NCBI GenBank assembly: GCA_033026295.1
Contig: CM065173.1
Location: 6,076,001-6,140,000, forward strand
Length of the DNA: 64,000 nucleotides
Direction: 5' to 3'
Origin: Channa striata
Lineage: Eukaryota > Chordata > Actinopteri > Anabantiformes > Channidae
Shown here: in pieces, positions 38,546 through 49,974 of the stretch
How positions within the stretch are numbered: position 1 is the first letter of the stretch
How the letters are laid out: each line of letters begins with the position of its first letter
The notes under the pieces: generated by a model
The model's input: only the letters and a program-made list of their open reading frames with translations
Databases searched by the model: none
What the model was told of the DNA's origin: nothing
Program-made: the position numbers and the translations under genes

Positions 38546-41500
38546 CCGACTTATATGTCACATAAATGCTTTAGGCGTCAGATTTCCATTATGCTACAAT
38601 AAAAGCTAAAGTTATCCTTAGCTTTAGCAGGAAATGTACAGTTGTTGGCACCTCAGGAAGGAAACTAGACACACAAGGCAGCGTATTTAATTGTCCTCAT
38701 TTTGACACATTTCCCAGTGGTCACAGTGACACGTATGATTCAAACTGTGAAAATAACCACACAGACTCCAACATCTGATGGACAGGTTGCGATGATACCA
38801 TCCTTATTGGTTGCTGTCATGTCGTTTTTTTTTTTGCCGTGGCTCATTCCTTTCAGCCTGTCGGAAAATCCCACAGACGATGGGTGATGTGTGCAGGTCT
38901 GCAGCTGTGACTGGCAGCTGGTGGGAGATCAGCTGGACACATGCACACTCAGGACGGGGTTCAACAGGTGTAAATGAGGACACAGCGGGTTTGCCTTATT
39001 GTGCCTCAAAAACAGCTTATGGAAATACAGCTATTGGTCCCATTTTGTATTAGTAAGTACGAGTACAGCAACTGGGGTTAAGTGATGTCTTCTTCCAGAG
39101 GCTGTTCATACAAAGGCGTAAGAGGCAGCAAAATAGCAAAGAACGTGAGCAGAGTTTCTTAGCAAAGTCATAAAACCACCGTTGGCTTGGAGGGCTGTAA
39201 TGGAGAGCAGCAATTTGCCACAAGGGGATTTAAATGCACTGTCTTGGGTTTATGAAGCAACTGCAAGAGCTACTCAACCTTTGTGTGACACATGGAAGCA
39301 GCAGTGTATGAGGCAGCAGGGAGCAGAGTGGGAGAAAGGTCAAATCAACCGAATCCCATACAGCTGTCTCCATCCAAAGTAAAAAAAAAAGTGAAACCCC
39401 TGTGTGTTTGAGAGGGAGAGAGACAAGTCTTGATGGATAATATGTGTGTGTGCAGACAGAACTGTGGGAGGAGATTATTTTTTTCTTCTTATTCCAAAAA
39501 AATCCCAACTTCGCTGTAGTTATAATATCACAGGTGAAATGTTGCATTATCTCATTACAAAGGCACCTGTCAAGGGTTGGTACATGTTGGGCAGCAAGTG
39601 GGCAAAGTTGTTGAAGGCGTGAGGATCTAAGGAACACTGAGAAGCAACAGATTGTGTTGTTGAAGGTGACGGGGTCAGAGCTGGTCTTGTGAAGGAGTTT
39701 CTAATTTACAGTTTTCTGGTACAATTTTCTATTTATTATTCAGCTTGGCCTGATGGGCAAGTCTAAGAAGAGTCCTAGTGATTCCTAGTGGTCTTTTAAT
39801 TTTGTTCTCTTCTTTAATTGTTGATTCTTTCTTACTTGCTTTCGTATGTCTAACTGATGTCATTAAAATGAACAGTTACATGCATTTATGAATATCCAAA
39901 ATCTTTGTTATTTTACACATCTGCAGCATTGAACACCACTAAACGTAATGCTAATACTTATGTTCATGTATTTACTAATTTATTTACCTATTTCTTCTAT
40001 TTTATGGTTATTAAGGCCTCTGTGATCCTGAGAAGTCAAGGTCTACAGAGAGTTTTTGGTCTTTATGTCTTGGTTGTCATCCTGCCGTCCATGCAGTGTA
40101 AACAGTGGGACCTTATAGACACATGGCACCAATGAGAGGCCAAACGCTGAAAACCAGCAAAGCACTTGAATTTAATACGGGTTTGTACGAAAGCTGAAAA
40201 AACAGTTTTAATTCCATCATAAACAGTTGATATTTTGTGTTACAGTGCATCCCAGGCAGCAGTGACAGGATGTGTTGCTGCACACAGGCAGGTTTGCTAT
40301 GTCTTACAGCAGTTGGTTACTGTTTGTCACCCCGGTACACACACCGTGAACTATGGATGTTATTTAACAGGCACAACAGGCAATAAGTGTGATACGCCTA
40401 TAGTTCATGGAGGCAGGGCGGCTTGTTTTGTACGCGCTGCTACCTCACTTAATGTCAAAGCTGTGGTTAGTGATTTGCATATCCAGATGTTGCATATTAC
40501 AGCCTTCTCTCAGCCAGAATAAGATGCTCATGATGAACGATCCCTCCCTCAGAGGAGCAATTCCTGTCAGCGTGGTGCATCTAAGACAGCTGGAAAACTG
40601 TGAACTTTAGAGACTGATGAAAATGCAACTTTATTAGATGCACAAAAAAAAAAAAAGATCTCATTTTTTTTGCCTGGTGTGTAAAAAACAGATGTCAACA
40701 TTCAAAATGAAAATCAAGATGACAAAGGATCCACACGCGTGTCACCTTGATTAACAAGCATTTAAATAGAAAACTTAAGACAAAACAAATTGCAAAAATA
40801 AGGGTTTGATTTGAGTTTAGACATCCAGCAGTACAGCACTCATACATTTCTAAGTCTCACATAATGGTCTGCTGAAGTGTGCAACAGTTCATCAGAGACA
40901 TTTTCAAAAGCCCTTTAGAGATTAGATTATCTGCATGTCCAGCTATATGTCTGAATTCTTAAAATCTACATTTTGTGTTTACTAAATTGTTAAACTTATT
41001 TTAAACTAAGTGACACTTACAACACTTGCAACACCAGGACAAAGCAAATGTGAAGATTACAGCTGCTTTTATCAGGGGAGACATTATTGTTGCGGTAGAA
41101 GCACAAGCACCAGCCCCGTGAAATGATCCAGAATCATGTAAACTGTAAGTTAAAAGGCATCAAGCAGGATCACAAAACAAGGTGAGAAGGTGAAAAAAAG
41201 AACAGTTTAGAAGTGGGAGAATACGTAAAGTGGTGCAGAATTGATTTGAAGAAAACTATTGGCCACCTGTTTTACTATCATTGTACACTGTATTTGTCAG
41301 CAGATTAATGACCACTGCAGGATCCAGTTATAGGCCTGTAGTATATTTAAGATGAACACTTAATTGTTTATGCATGGCAGCTTAAAGATATTTTGAGGCA
41401 CAGCACCCCATCATCTGCATAAAAGTGATATGACACCCACAGAGAGTCTAAAACAATGATACCACCCCATGGTTTTTGACTTGTTGCAATGACCTATGCA

Positions 41501-42384
41501 GTGTTGCCATTGTGCCATTCGTGCAACTCATATTCTTTGAATATAGTTTCTGTTAAAGACCTTATACACCAACACCCTAACACGCACACACACAGCAACA
41601 CACACACACAGAAACACGCACACAAATCATATCAGAAAGTTTCCACTGAGATGCACTTGTGACCATACACTGGTTGTTGCATCCTCACTGCCATCAGTGT
41701 CCAGAGTTGTCACAGCCATTTCAGCTTCACCGTTAAACCAGTCCTGTGTTTACACAAGTGCTGAAGCTATCTCGCTTCCCAAAGCCTCTCCTGCATTCAT
41801 TTCACTTTCTGCATGCCATTAGATGACATAAATACTCATTAAATGCACCCAGCTGTAACCACAGTCTCCTTGCTTTTTTTGATTAATTCCTTTTCCCTCC
41901 ACTGCATAAGAATGTTTGCCCTTGACTCAGTCGGTTTGCACAGGCCATGAATAAGAATGGCTGCCCACTAGTACGTCTGTGAGCAAAAGGTGAGATACTG
42001 AGGCGGCAGCCAGCGACACAGAGGCCATTATATTCAAACACCATAAGGCTAAACTGTCAAATGCTATTGTCACTGTGATACTCTCTCTCACACACTCACT
42101 TTTTAACACACACACCTACACACACACAATCTATTCGGTTGTGTGCCTCTCAACTTGAACGATTTTCCTTAGTCTTTTTGTATTGAAAACGCACAAACAC
42201 ACAGCACAGGTGCACATGTGCATACACACTCACGCCACATGTTACAACATTGGCTTCAGATTGCAAACCTTTCATTTTAACACACTGGAGACAGGCCTTT
42301 ATACTACAAATCCGCTCAAAACTGAAACTTTTCAGTGGTAGGACTCATTGTGGTGATGTTGTATTAAGTGTTAGAGGCATACAC
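38546..42384. other. Non-coding stretch, no gene seen
   Basis: Unique sequence with several A runs (39380, 40647) and CA-rich patches at 41580-41630 and 42105-42240. No domain-bearing frame, RNA gene or confident mobile element was recognised. Confidence 0.5.
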
Positions 42385-42595
42385 TCCGGGGCCACTTTAT
42401 TATGTAAATCTGTATAATCTAACACAATCCAATGCAGCAGCCCTTCCATGAATTCCATATTTACAATTAAAAGGTCACAGTGGGTAGTGGAGTTGCACTG
42501 AGTGAATTATATAAAGATGTGGTTCTAATTTTTTGGGCCACTCATTGATTTTAAATAGGGTGGTCAAAACATTAGAACCACCTCTTCTTTATCTA
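42385..42595. mobile_element. MITE-like non-autonomous element with long inverted arms
   Basis: An imperfect 22-23 base inverted repeat (42519-42541 and 42560-42581) ends in GTGGTTCTAAT on each side and is separated by 18 bases. The flank from 42385 ('ggggccactttattatgtaaa') also resembles a dispersed fish DNA element as I remember it. One arm recurs at 30341-30358. There is no coding capacity. Its outer limits are uncertain. Confidence 0.5.
42519..42581. repeat. Hairpin-forming inverted repeat, 18-base loop
   Basis: The arms start and end with GTGGTTCTAAT/ATTAGAACCAC and contain about three internal differences including one extra G. It could form a stem of about 20 base pairs. Confidence 0.75.
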
Positions 42596-42623
42596 CAAGA
42601 GTCCATTACTTGATGAACCCTTG

Positions 42624-43710
42624 TTATTCAATTCTACTTTATTTATATATCGCTAATATACAACAAAGACATGTCAAGGCACTTTAAATGATAAAGTCCA
42701 GTCTATACAGATATTTAGACAAAACCCAACAAATCCCCCTTGAGCAGCTACAGGCAACGGTGGAGAGGAAAAACTCTCTTTAATGCAAGAAACCTCCAGC
42801 AGAACCAGGCTCAGGGTGGGCGGCCATCTGCCTTGACCGGTTGGGGTGAGTGGAAAACATTGAGCAGGTTTGGAGCCTAGGATGATAGGATGAACTAGGA
42901 GATCTTTTAGGTATGATGGAGCTTGACCGTTTAGAGCTTTATGGGTATGAAGAAGGGTTTTAAATTCTATTCTACATTTAATGTGAAGCCAATGGAGAGA
43001 AGCTGATGAAGGTGAAATATGATCTCTCTTACCAATCCCAGTCAGTAATCTTGCTGCAGCATTTTGGATTAATTGGAGGCTTTTTAGAGAGTTACTGGGG
43101 CAGCCTGAAAGTAGAGAATTACAATAGTCCAATCTAGAAGTAACAAATGCACGGACCAGTTTTTCAGCATCGATTTGAGACAGGATGCTCCTAATTTTGG
43201 CAATGTTACGTAGATGGAAGAAGGCTGTTCTAGAGATTTGTTTTATGTGTGAGCTAAATGACAAATCTTGGTCAAAAATGACTCAGAGGTTCCTTGCAGT
43301 ACTACTGGGGGCCAGAGTTATGTCATCTAAAGTAACGATATGGTTGGACAATGTTTCTAAAACTTATAGGCCCAAAGACAGTAACTTCAGTTTTATCTGA
43401 GTTCCATCTGGTTTCATGTCATCAGCGTAGCAATGAAAATTTACAGTGTTTTCTAATAATGTTTCCAAGGGGAGACATATATAGAGTAAAGAGTATTGGT
43501 CCTAACACAGAGCCTTGTGGAACTCCATAACTAACTTAACATAAACAAGAACAAATTGGAATCTATCTGATAGATATGATTTAAACCAATTTAGTGCAGT
43601 TCCTTTAATCCCACTTACATGTTCTAGTGTCTGTAATAATATTTTGTGGTGTCAGTGATATCAGTGGTGTCTACTAGCAGAACTAGTATAAAGACAAGTC
43701 CATTATCAAG
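42624..43710 (-). mobile_element. L2-type LINE, 5'-truncated copy with reverse-transcriptase part
   Basis: This is the best preserved retroelement in the window. The 3' end (plus-strand left edge) has the family tail: 'attcaattctactttattt' at 42627 and 'caaggcactttaaatgat' at 42675. Further into the element on the minus strand is the reverse-transcriptase coding part (42820-43710). About 1.1 kb of a full LINE of several kb remains. The copies at 23822 and 56503 share the 3' tail. Confidence 0.88.
42820..43710 (-). pseudogene. L2-type reverse transcriptase, C-terminal half, frameshifted
   Basis: Reading along the minus strand gives, in order: NWFKSYLSDRFQFV (43550-43594), the palm motif GVPQGSVLGP (43498-43526), and the catalytic box CYADD (YADD at 43418-43429) in a changed frame. 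A longer open piece follows with LRNIAKIRSILSQIDAEKLV and LDYCNSLLSGCPS, the conserved C-terminal domain of L2-clade polymerases. The first palm segment near 43650-43700 is degraded. The RNA-templated polymerase would copy the element at a nicked genomic site. Stops and at least two frame changes upstream of 43264 make it inactive. The 196-codon open piece (42674-43264) runs past the gene end into the 3' tail. Confidence 0.88.
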
Positions 43711-46220
43711 TCAAGATAAGATGTACTGTAGATGTCCAATACACAACAACAGCTGTCAGGAAAAGAGGAGGTATGCTAAGTACAGGAAGGCAAAATTCAA
43801 ACATGACAGACAGAATTAAGCACTAACCAGTTAACTGTCCTGCCTCATTTTCAACAACCGAAAAAATATAAGGAGCCAATAGGAAACCAGAACATTTGGG
43901 TTGTTTTCTACAAACTCTTCAGAACCCCTTTCACATTTCCAACATGATTCTTGACTGTTCCCTGACTAAACGTCACAACTTGGCTGGAAGGGTGAGTCCG
44001 TGATTGGATAGGATCAATTGTGACTAATCCTGAGATATCAGCAGTGCACTGTACAAAGATTTAATACAGCGGAGTTAAATCAAAATCATGTTAAAGTAAC
44101 ATATAAGTACATTTTCTGTTGCACATGAAGTTTAATTTTAGGGGAGCCATAGTTTTTCCATGTTAAAAACTGAGTTGTTGATTGGAAATGCACAGAGCTG
44201 CAGATGATGAAACACAGATTAGTCCAGACTTAACATGATTCCATGTCTCTACACACTCAAAGGTTATTTCTAAGTTGACTTGTCACTATCATGCATGTGT
44301 CTGAAATGTCTTGAGCCAGTTTTCCATCCCATCCTTTAGTTCAACATAAAGTATATCCCCATCCTTAATTCCATCTACAATCAATCAGAATATCCATCAA
44401 TCAATCGTTTCCTTCACCCTGTTTCAGGTCTTGGGATTTCTGGGATTTATGCTGAGCCACCATAATGTTCAGCCAGGTCGTCAGCTTCCAGCAGCACCTG
44501 GTCCCCTAGGTTTGACATGATGCCATGGACTTGAAAACCAAGCAGTATAAATTCGTGCTACTTATGATGAAAGCTTCCAGTGTCTGGAGCCTGGAGTCTT
44601 AAAGTCTGCACCTTGTGTTAAGGTGGGCACACTCTTATTGATCGTATGGCCAATTATGATTAAGCTTCAGTCGGGGGGAGCTGACGGAACTAATTGTTCC
44701 TGGTCGGCAGAGACAATGGTTAAGTGTTTTTAAAGATTGTAGTGTTTAGTCTTTAGACTTAGGCTCTTCCAGTCATTCTGACAAAGACTTTTTCAAACAT
44801 GTTATTTATATGACATATATAACATAATTTATATGTATGTGCTGTATCAGAGACTAATGGTGTAACCGCTGAGACAGTGCTGAGACTCTTTAGTCCACAT
44901 TGCTGTCACCTTTATGTCCATGATTCTGCTGCATTTTTCGTCTTTTGTTCTTTTACACAAATTGTTTAGTAAAAAAGTCAAATTTCCCAGTCGCTGTCGT
45001 ATTTGTTTTGGCAGAAGAACATTCAAGACTTTCCCACTCTCGTGAGATTTAGGGTATGTGTCTATCTCTAGGACTTTCAGTGTTGCTCCCAGATTACTCA
45101 GTCTTCAGGTGTGGGCCCACTTCCTTGCTGTCAAAGACTGGAAAGCTGTAATCGTTGGTGGAAACAGTCTTCGTGTTTGAAATGTCCAGTCTTTGACCAT
45201 CTTTACTGTCCCCATCTTAAGACGTGGGTCAAGGCACAACACACTCCTTACTCTCCAGCAGTTCAACCTAGGGTAGGTTGAACTGCTGATGTCTTACTGC
45301 TTCATTGGGGCCAAAGAGAATTGAAGGAGGTTTGAACATTGTGCTCATGTGGATCGTGTGAATCTTACTTTTGGTTGTTATTTAGCAGATAAACACATGA
45401 GGAACAAGCCTGAGAAACATACAAAATGCTGGTGCACATGAATTCCTAAATGTACACATATTGCATAGCTGTTAAACTGGTACGTAAGATTAATTCTTAC
45501 AACACCACTGGGTCCAATGATAATTATAATGTGTCAGCTTCTCCCAGCATAAAAGAGCCTCTCAGCTGATGACTGTATATATTTCACTTATTATAAGCTG
45601 GACTGTCTGCGCTGATAAAAGCCAGCGCCACTCTCAGGGCTCGTTCCATCAGGCTGATTGAGTTGTGGAAAAACTTGAGGTTATGCCCAAGGCAACACTG
45701 GCAAGAGCTTCACATTTCTTACGCTGGTGGGGCCATTTTGATTTGATACAGTAAATATAGCTCAGAGTGATGAAGGGGCTAAAAGCGTTGTGGGGTGGGG
45801 GTTGTTAGCTACTGTGTTGAAGGTGATTATTGACACAGTTGCTTGTTTGATTTTTTTTTAATTGCTTTTTATTAAGTGTGGAAAGAGTTTTCATTCCGTG
45901 ATTTTAAGAAGAATCAGCCGTGTCTTCAACACGATCCATTATTATCAGCGTTTGGAGTAGTGGGGCAAAAGGCAGGGTCCTTCCTGGACAGGTCTCTTGT
46001 CTATGTCTGGGTCAAAACAGAAGGAAAACTGCTGGGCCAGGGATTCAATCAAACTTTCTAGCTGTGAGCCAGCATTGCAAACCACTCCTTCACCGTACCT
46101 TTATACTTAGAGAACAGAAAGAACCTTTATGGAGGATAATCATTTTAAAGCACATTTGTTTAAACATCACTGAAGAGTCTAACAATAGTCTGATATACAC
46201 TGAGCATGTGTTGGCTCAGA

Positions 46221-46221
<1 letters not shown>
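43711..46221. other. Non-coding stretch with perfect hairpin
   Basis: No exon is supported. The main feature is a 15-bp perfect inverted repeat at 45256-45288. A tandem of TCAATCA-like words lies around 44378-44406. Confidence 0.5.
45256..45288. repeat. Perfect 15-bp inverted repeat, 3-base loop
   Basis: The arms CAGCAGTTCAACCTA (45256-45270) and TAGGTTGAACTGCTG (45274-45288) pair without mismatch around GGG. The surrounding sequence does not extend the stem and has no terminator-like T run. Confidence 0.88.

Positions 46222-46279
<58 letters not shown>
46222..46279 (+). repeat. (CA)29 microsatellite
   Basis: This is the longest uninterrupted dinucleotide array in the window. It accounts for the poly-His-Thr and poly-Cys-Val frames on both strands. 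Confidence 0.97.
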
Positions 46280-46282
<3 letters not shown>

Positions 46283-49200
46283 TGAGGGTGTTAACAAGGT
46301 TATGTTTTCATTTCCAGCCTGCAGTGACCTGCGGACACACACCAACCCACACACACAATCACACATAGCAGATAAGTTGTCACATGATGATTGACAAACA
46401 AAGCAGTGTACGGTACAAACTCAAAAATAATATGTCACAATCTGAATACAATAATTATTGTAATGTTGATGAGCTTCACAGAGAAACATCCCTCTGCACC
46501 GGCTCAGAAACACAGGTACTGTAGCTGTGTCTGGAGCTTTGCATGTTTGATTAGGATGTGTGTGAACGTTATTTAAATATTTTTTAATTAGAAATTATTA
46601 TAATGCAACATTCTTTGGTTTGATTTTTCCCATACACACGTGGCTGTAATTGAAATAAATTAAATTGAATCAAATGAATGAAAGAACATTAGGATTTCAG
46701 TTAAATTAACAAGGTCAAAAGACAAAAGCAGCAGAATTGAGCGTTTCTGTTGCTGTTCTGCTGAGAGGAAAAGCTTCTCACAGCCGCTGTTAACCAAGAG
46801 CCGACGACCCACAACACGGCTGCCCGACGGTGTATTGCATCAGCTAAAAAGCTTCTCAGCAGGCTAAACACATTCTTTTTCAAGTGCAGTCTGAGGTGCA
46901 CATTTTAGCACAATTAAAGGCCCTCACATCCCAGAATAATGACAACGTCACGCTGTGGGAAGACCCACTTTGGAGCTTGTTGCCAGTGAATCAGCGGGCG
47001 TGCATGTTGAACGGGACTCTTCGGCAGCATCCACAACAATTATTAGAGACTGGAGAAATGTAACGTTTCTGTCTCATTCACAGAAAATGAAGCAACCTGA
47101 CCAAATGCCACCATGACGCAGAAGTGACAAACAGATAGTAGCACGTTTCACACATGAACTAATGAACTACTGTAAATAAACTAAATGATTTTTGGTAAAT
47201 AAGCTGATAGAAGAATCTGTTATATTCCCAATACTCCATTTAAATAAGCTGACTTTTATTTTTTGATATTTAATAAAGATAGATTATTATTTTGTTTCTT
47301 TACAGTGTCTTTAATGTCCTTTCTTGCAGGTAAAAATCGAACATAGATGAACTCTGGGACATTTTCTTGTTATTTAACGTGCATAAGTAAGTCAAACAGG
47401 AGAATGAAACAGTCATCCCTGCTGTATTGTCCTCATATATGATGATAAAAAAACAGTTAAAACACAGTTATTATTGATAAATGCATACATATATTCTATT
47501 CAAAAATAAATGCTTTTGAAGTTTTCCTCTTCACATTTTTGTCTGACCATAACAGGTAATCTCTGTTTTATAACGTGCCCCTGCAAACTGAGAGGTGAGT
47601 TTTTCTTTCTTCCTGGATTTAAAAACTGAATGAAAACATGCTGTTTAACAACAGAGAGACCATCCTACTTTAGTTCCCTGGTTACTGCTCATTTGGAAAC
47701 CACAGCAACATTTTGACATGTTATTTATTTATTCCATTAACTTATTGATGTATTAATTTACCAACTCATTTGTTCTGCAGTAATTCTAAAGGTGATGTCA
47801 CAATTTTATTATTTTTGAGTGAGTGTAGCAGCAGTGATACAGGTCTGAGTGTCTGTATGGAGGCTGGGATGGATGGACATGCTGAGGAATTGATGGATGG
47901 ATTGCGAGTTTGTAGAAAAACGGGATGAACAGAGCATTGACCTTGTGTTAAGTGGCTGGTGACCTAACAAATTCACACCTGTGCACACACCCAGTGTGTA
48001 TGAAATACAATTTCTAAATGTGTCAGGCAGGGATCAGTGTGTGTGCAAAATCGTTTAAATACACAATCAGATAAAACGACACTTGCATCACACTTAAGTG
48101 TGTGTGGGCTGTTTCCTGCCAAGTTGTAGTCAAGTACTTCTGGGTTTCCACTGAGCAACACTGATCCTCAGTCAGTGAGTTAAAAGTTTGGATGCTTGTT
48201 GTCATTCAGTAGTTTTCCATTGATCCTGTGGTTTTCTACATTGTAAACTGAAAACACCAAAAATCATGTTTGATATAAACTGGTCAATAGAAAAGGCAAA
48301 ATGTGTTTTAAGTGTTCGATTATTTTGCTTTACACACACGCGCTCAAAGACTTCACCCGGTGAGACTGATCAAGACCAATAAAAACATATACGAATTCAT
48401 TCCAATCCATTCATATGCTTTATCAACAAACTTCCTCAACTTTCCTCCTGTGTCCAGTATTCTATGGGTCCATAAAACAAAACCGTTTTGACAGCCATAG
48501 GAAACAAATAAAGACATAAAAATTAAAAGAAAGCATCACTTCAGTGACCTTGTTTACAAAAATGTCAATTCAGATGTCAGCAAAAAAACTGACACTGAAA
48601 TAAGTACATTTCTCACAGCTGACCAGGTGTTTCTTGCTTTAAATAACCTGAAAGTTTCCAGAAAAATTATGTCATAATTTTAGAAGCTTCAAATTAGTTA
48701 TTGGGACGTACAGTACTGTACATTATGGGGATGTACAGTATTTAAAGGTACCACATGCAAGTGTACCATGTACCACATGTACTTGAAAATATGAAAAATA
48801 TTGATTAGGCATGTTGGTTTTTAAATACAGCTAAAATGGAACTGAAATCTTACTCAATAAAAGAAAACGTTACGTCTGTTATTAATAATTTACTTTAAAC
48901 TTTAGTAGTTTACTTTAGAGTGGGCCGCTGTATTTAATGAAATGAAAAACTGTAATGAGATCATTTGAAGATGTTTGGGGATTAAAAACTAATGTGTACT
49001 GCAAAGTGAATGATGGAGTATTTACCCGAGCAGATTTTGGAGCTGTTTGTCTGAAGATTATTGCATAACTTCTAATGGTTTTATAATTGGCCTCCAATGC
49101 GTCACAGTGCACTTCAAGTATTAGCAGCCTTTCTGCAGCGAGACTAATTAGAGCTAAAAGTGAATTTTCTCTGAATCGACTTTATTGTTGTTTATGGTCC

Positions 49201-49938
49201 TTGGCTGTTTTCTATCGAGCCTGAAAATGATTTAGATCTGCTTTAATTTATGCGTCTGTATTTTATGCAGAATCCCTGATTGTGTTGGTTCCTTTAGTCG
49301 CCGCTGTTTGTTATATCGATTGTTTTTCTGCTGCAAACTGCAATGAGGACTAAACATCAGTGTGTTGCACTTTAGGACCACGTGTTGTCTGCTGGGACAA
49401 AAATCCACACACACACACACACATCCCTTATTGTACATTGTTCTAGCTTTGCACACACAAACATACACTAGCACACATGCCATTGACTTTGCCATTGACT
49501 TCAAACACACACACATCTATTTTCAGTGGTAGTTGATTGTAACAGCTCAGTTTGTGTTGTACTCATTCAGCTTGTTCTGCCAACAAAACACTGTGACTTG
49601 AGTTTGCAGAACATTTACTTATGAAACAGCAGTTTATTAAAAACATTTTATAGGTAAACAAGCATCTAGACATACAGCTTCGCCCGTGACATTTTAACTG
49701 AACCTAACCATGTGTGTTTTGTGCCTAAACTTATTCAAACTGCCGCATGTGCACAGTTGTTATCCAGCATGTGTGGGTGTGTAGTGTGAAAAAGTGTGTG
49801 AAGCTACAGAATATCTGCCAAACAGGACCACCCTCAACAAACGCGTATGTGGAAAAATAGTGTAGGCTGGTTTTATTGTTGTAGGACTTCATGGACTGAA
49901 GTACAGCAGCCACATTAAGCCATTGTCACTGTAAGGGA

Positions 49939-49940
<2 letters not shown>
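46280..49940. other. Non-coding stretch with two enhancer-like blocks
   Basis: No gene is supported. Candidate regulatory blocks lie at 46720-47060 and 48890-49205. A 14-base palindrome GTACAGTACTGTAC is at 48708-48721, followed by further GTAC-rich words. A short (CA)n is at 49406-49422. Confidence 0.5.

Positions 49941-49971
<31 letters not shown>
49941..49971 (+). repeat. (AC)15 microsatellite
   Basis: Uninterrupted AC units are followed by AGAG. Confidence 0.95.

Positions 49972-49974
<3 letters not shown>

Noticed and set aside
46206..46394. His-Thr-rich small protein
   Set aside because: Translation of a CA microsatellite.
48708..48721. GTACAGTACTGTAC palindrome as a binding site
   Set aside because: Short, in a GTAC-rich neighbourhood, and fits local slippage.
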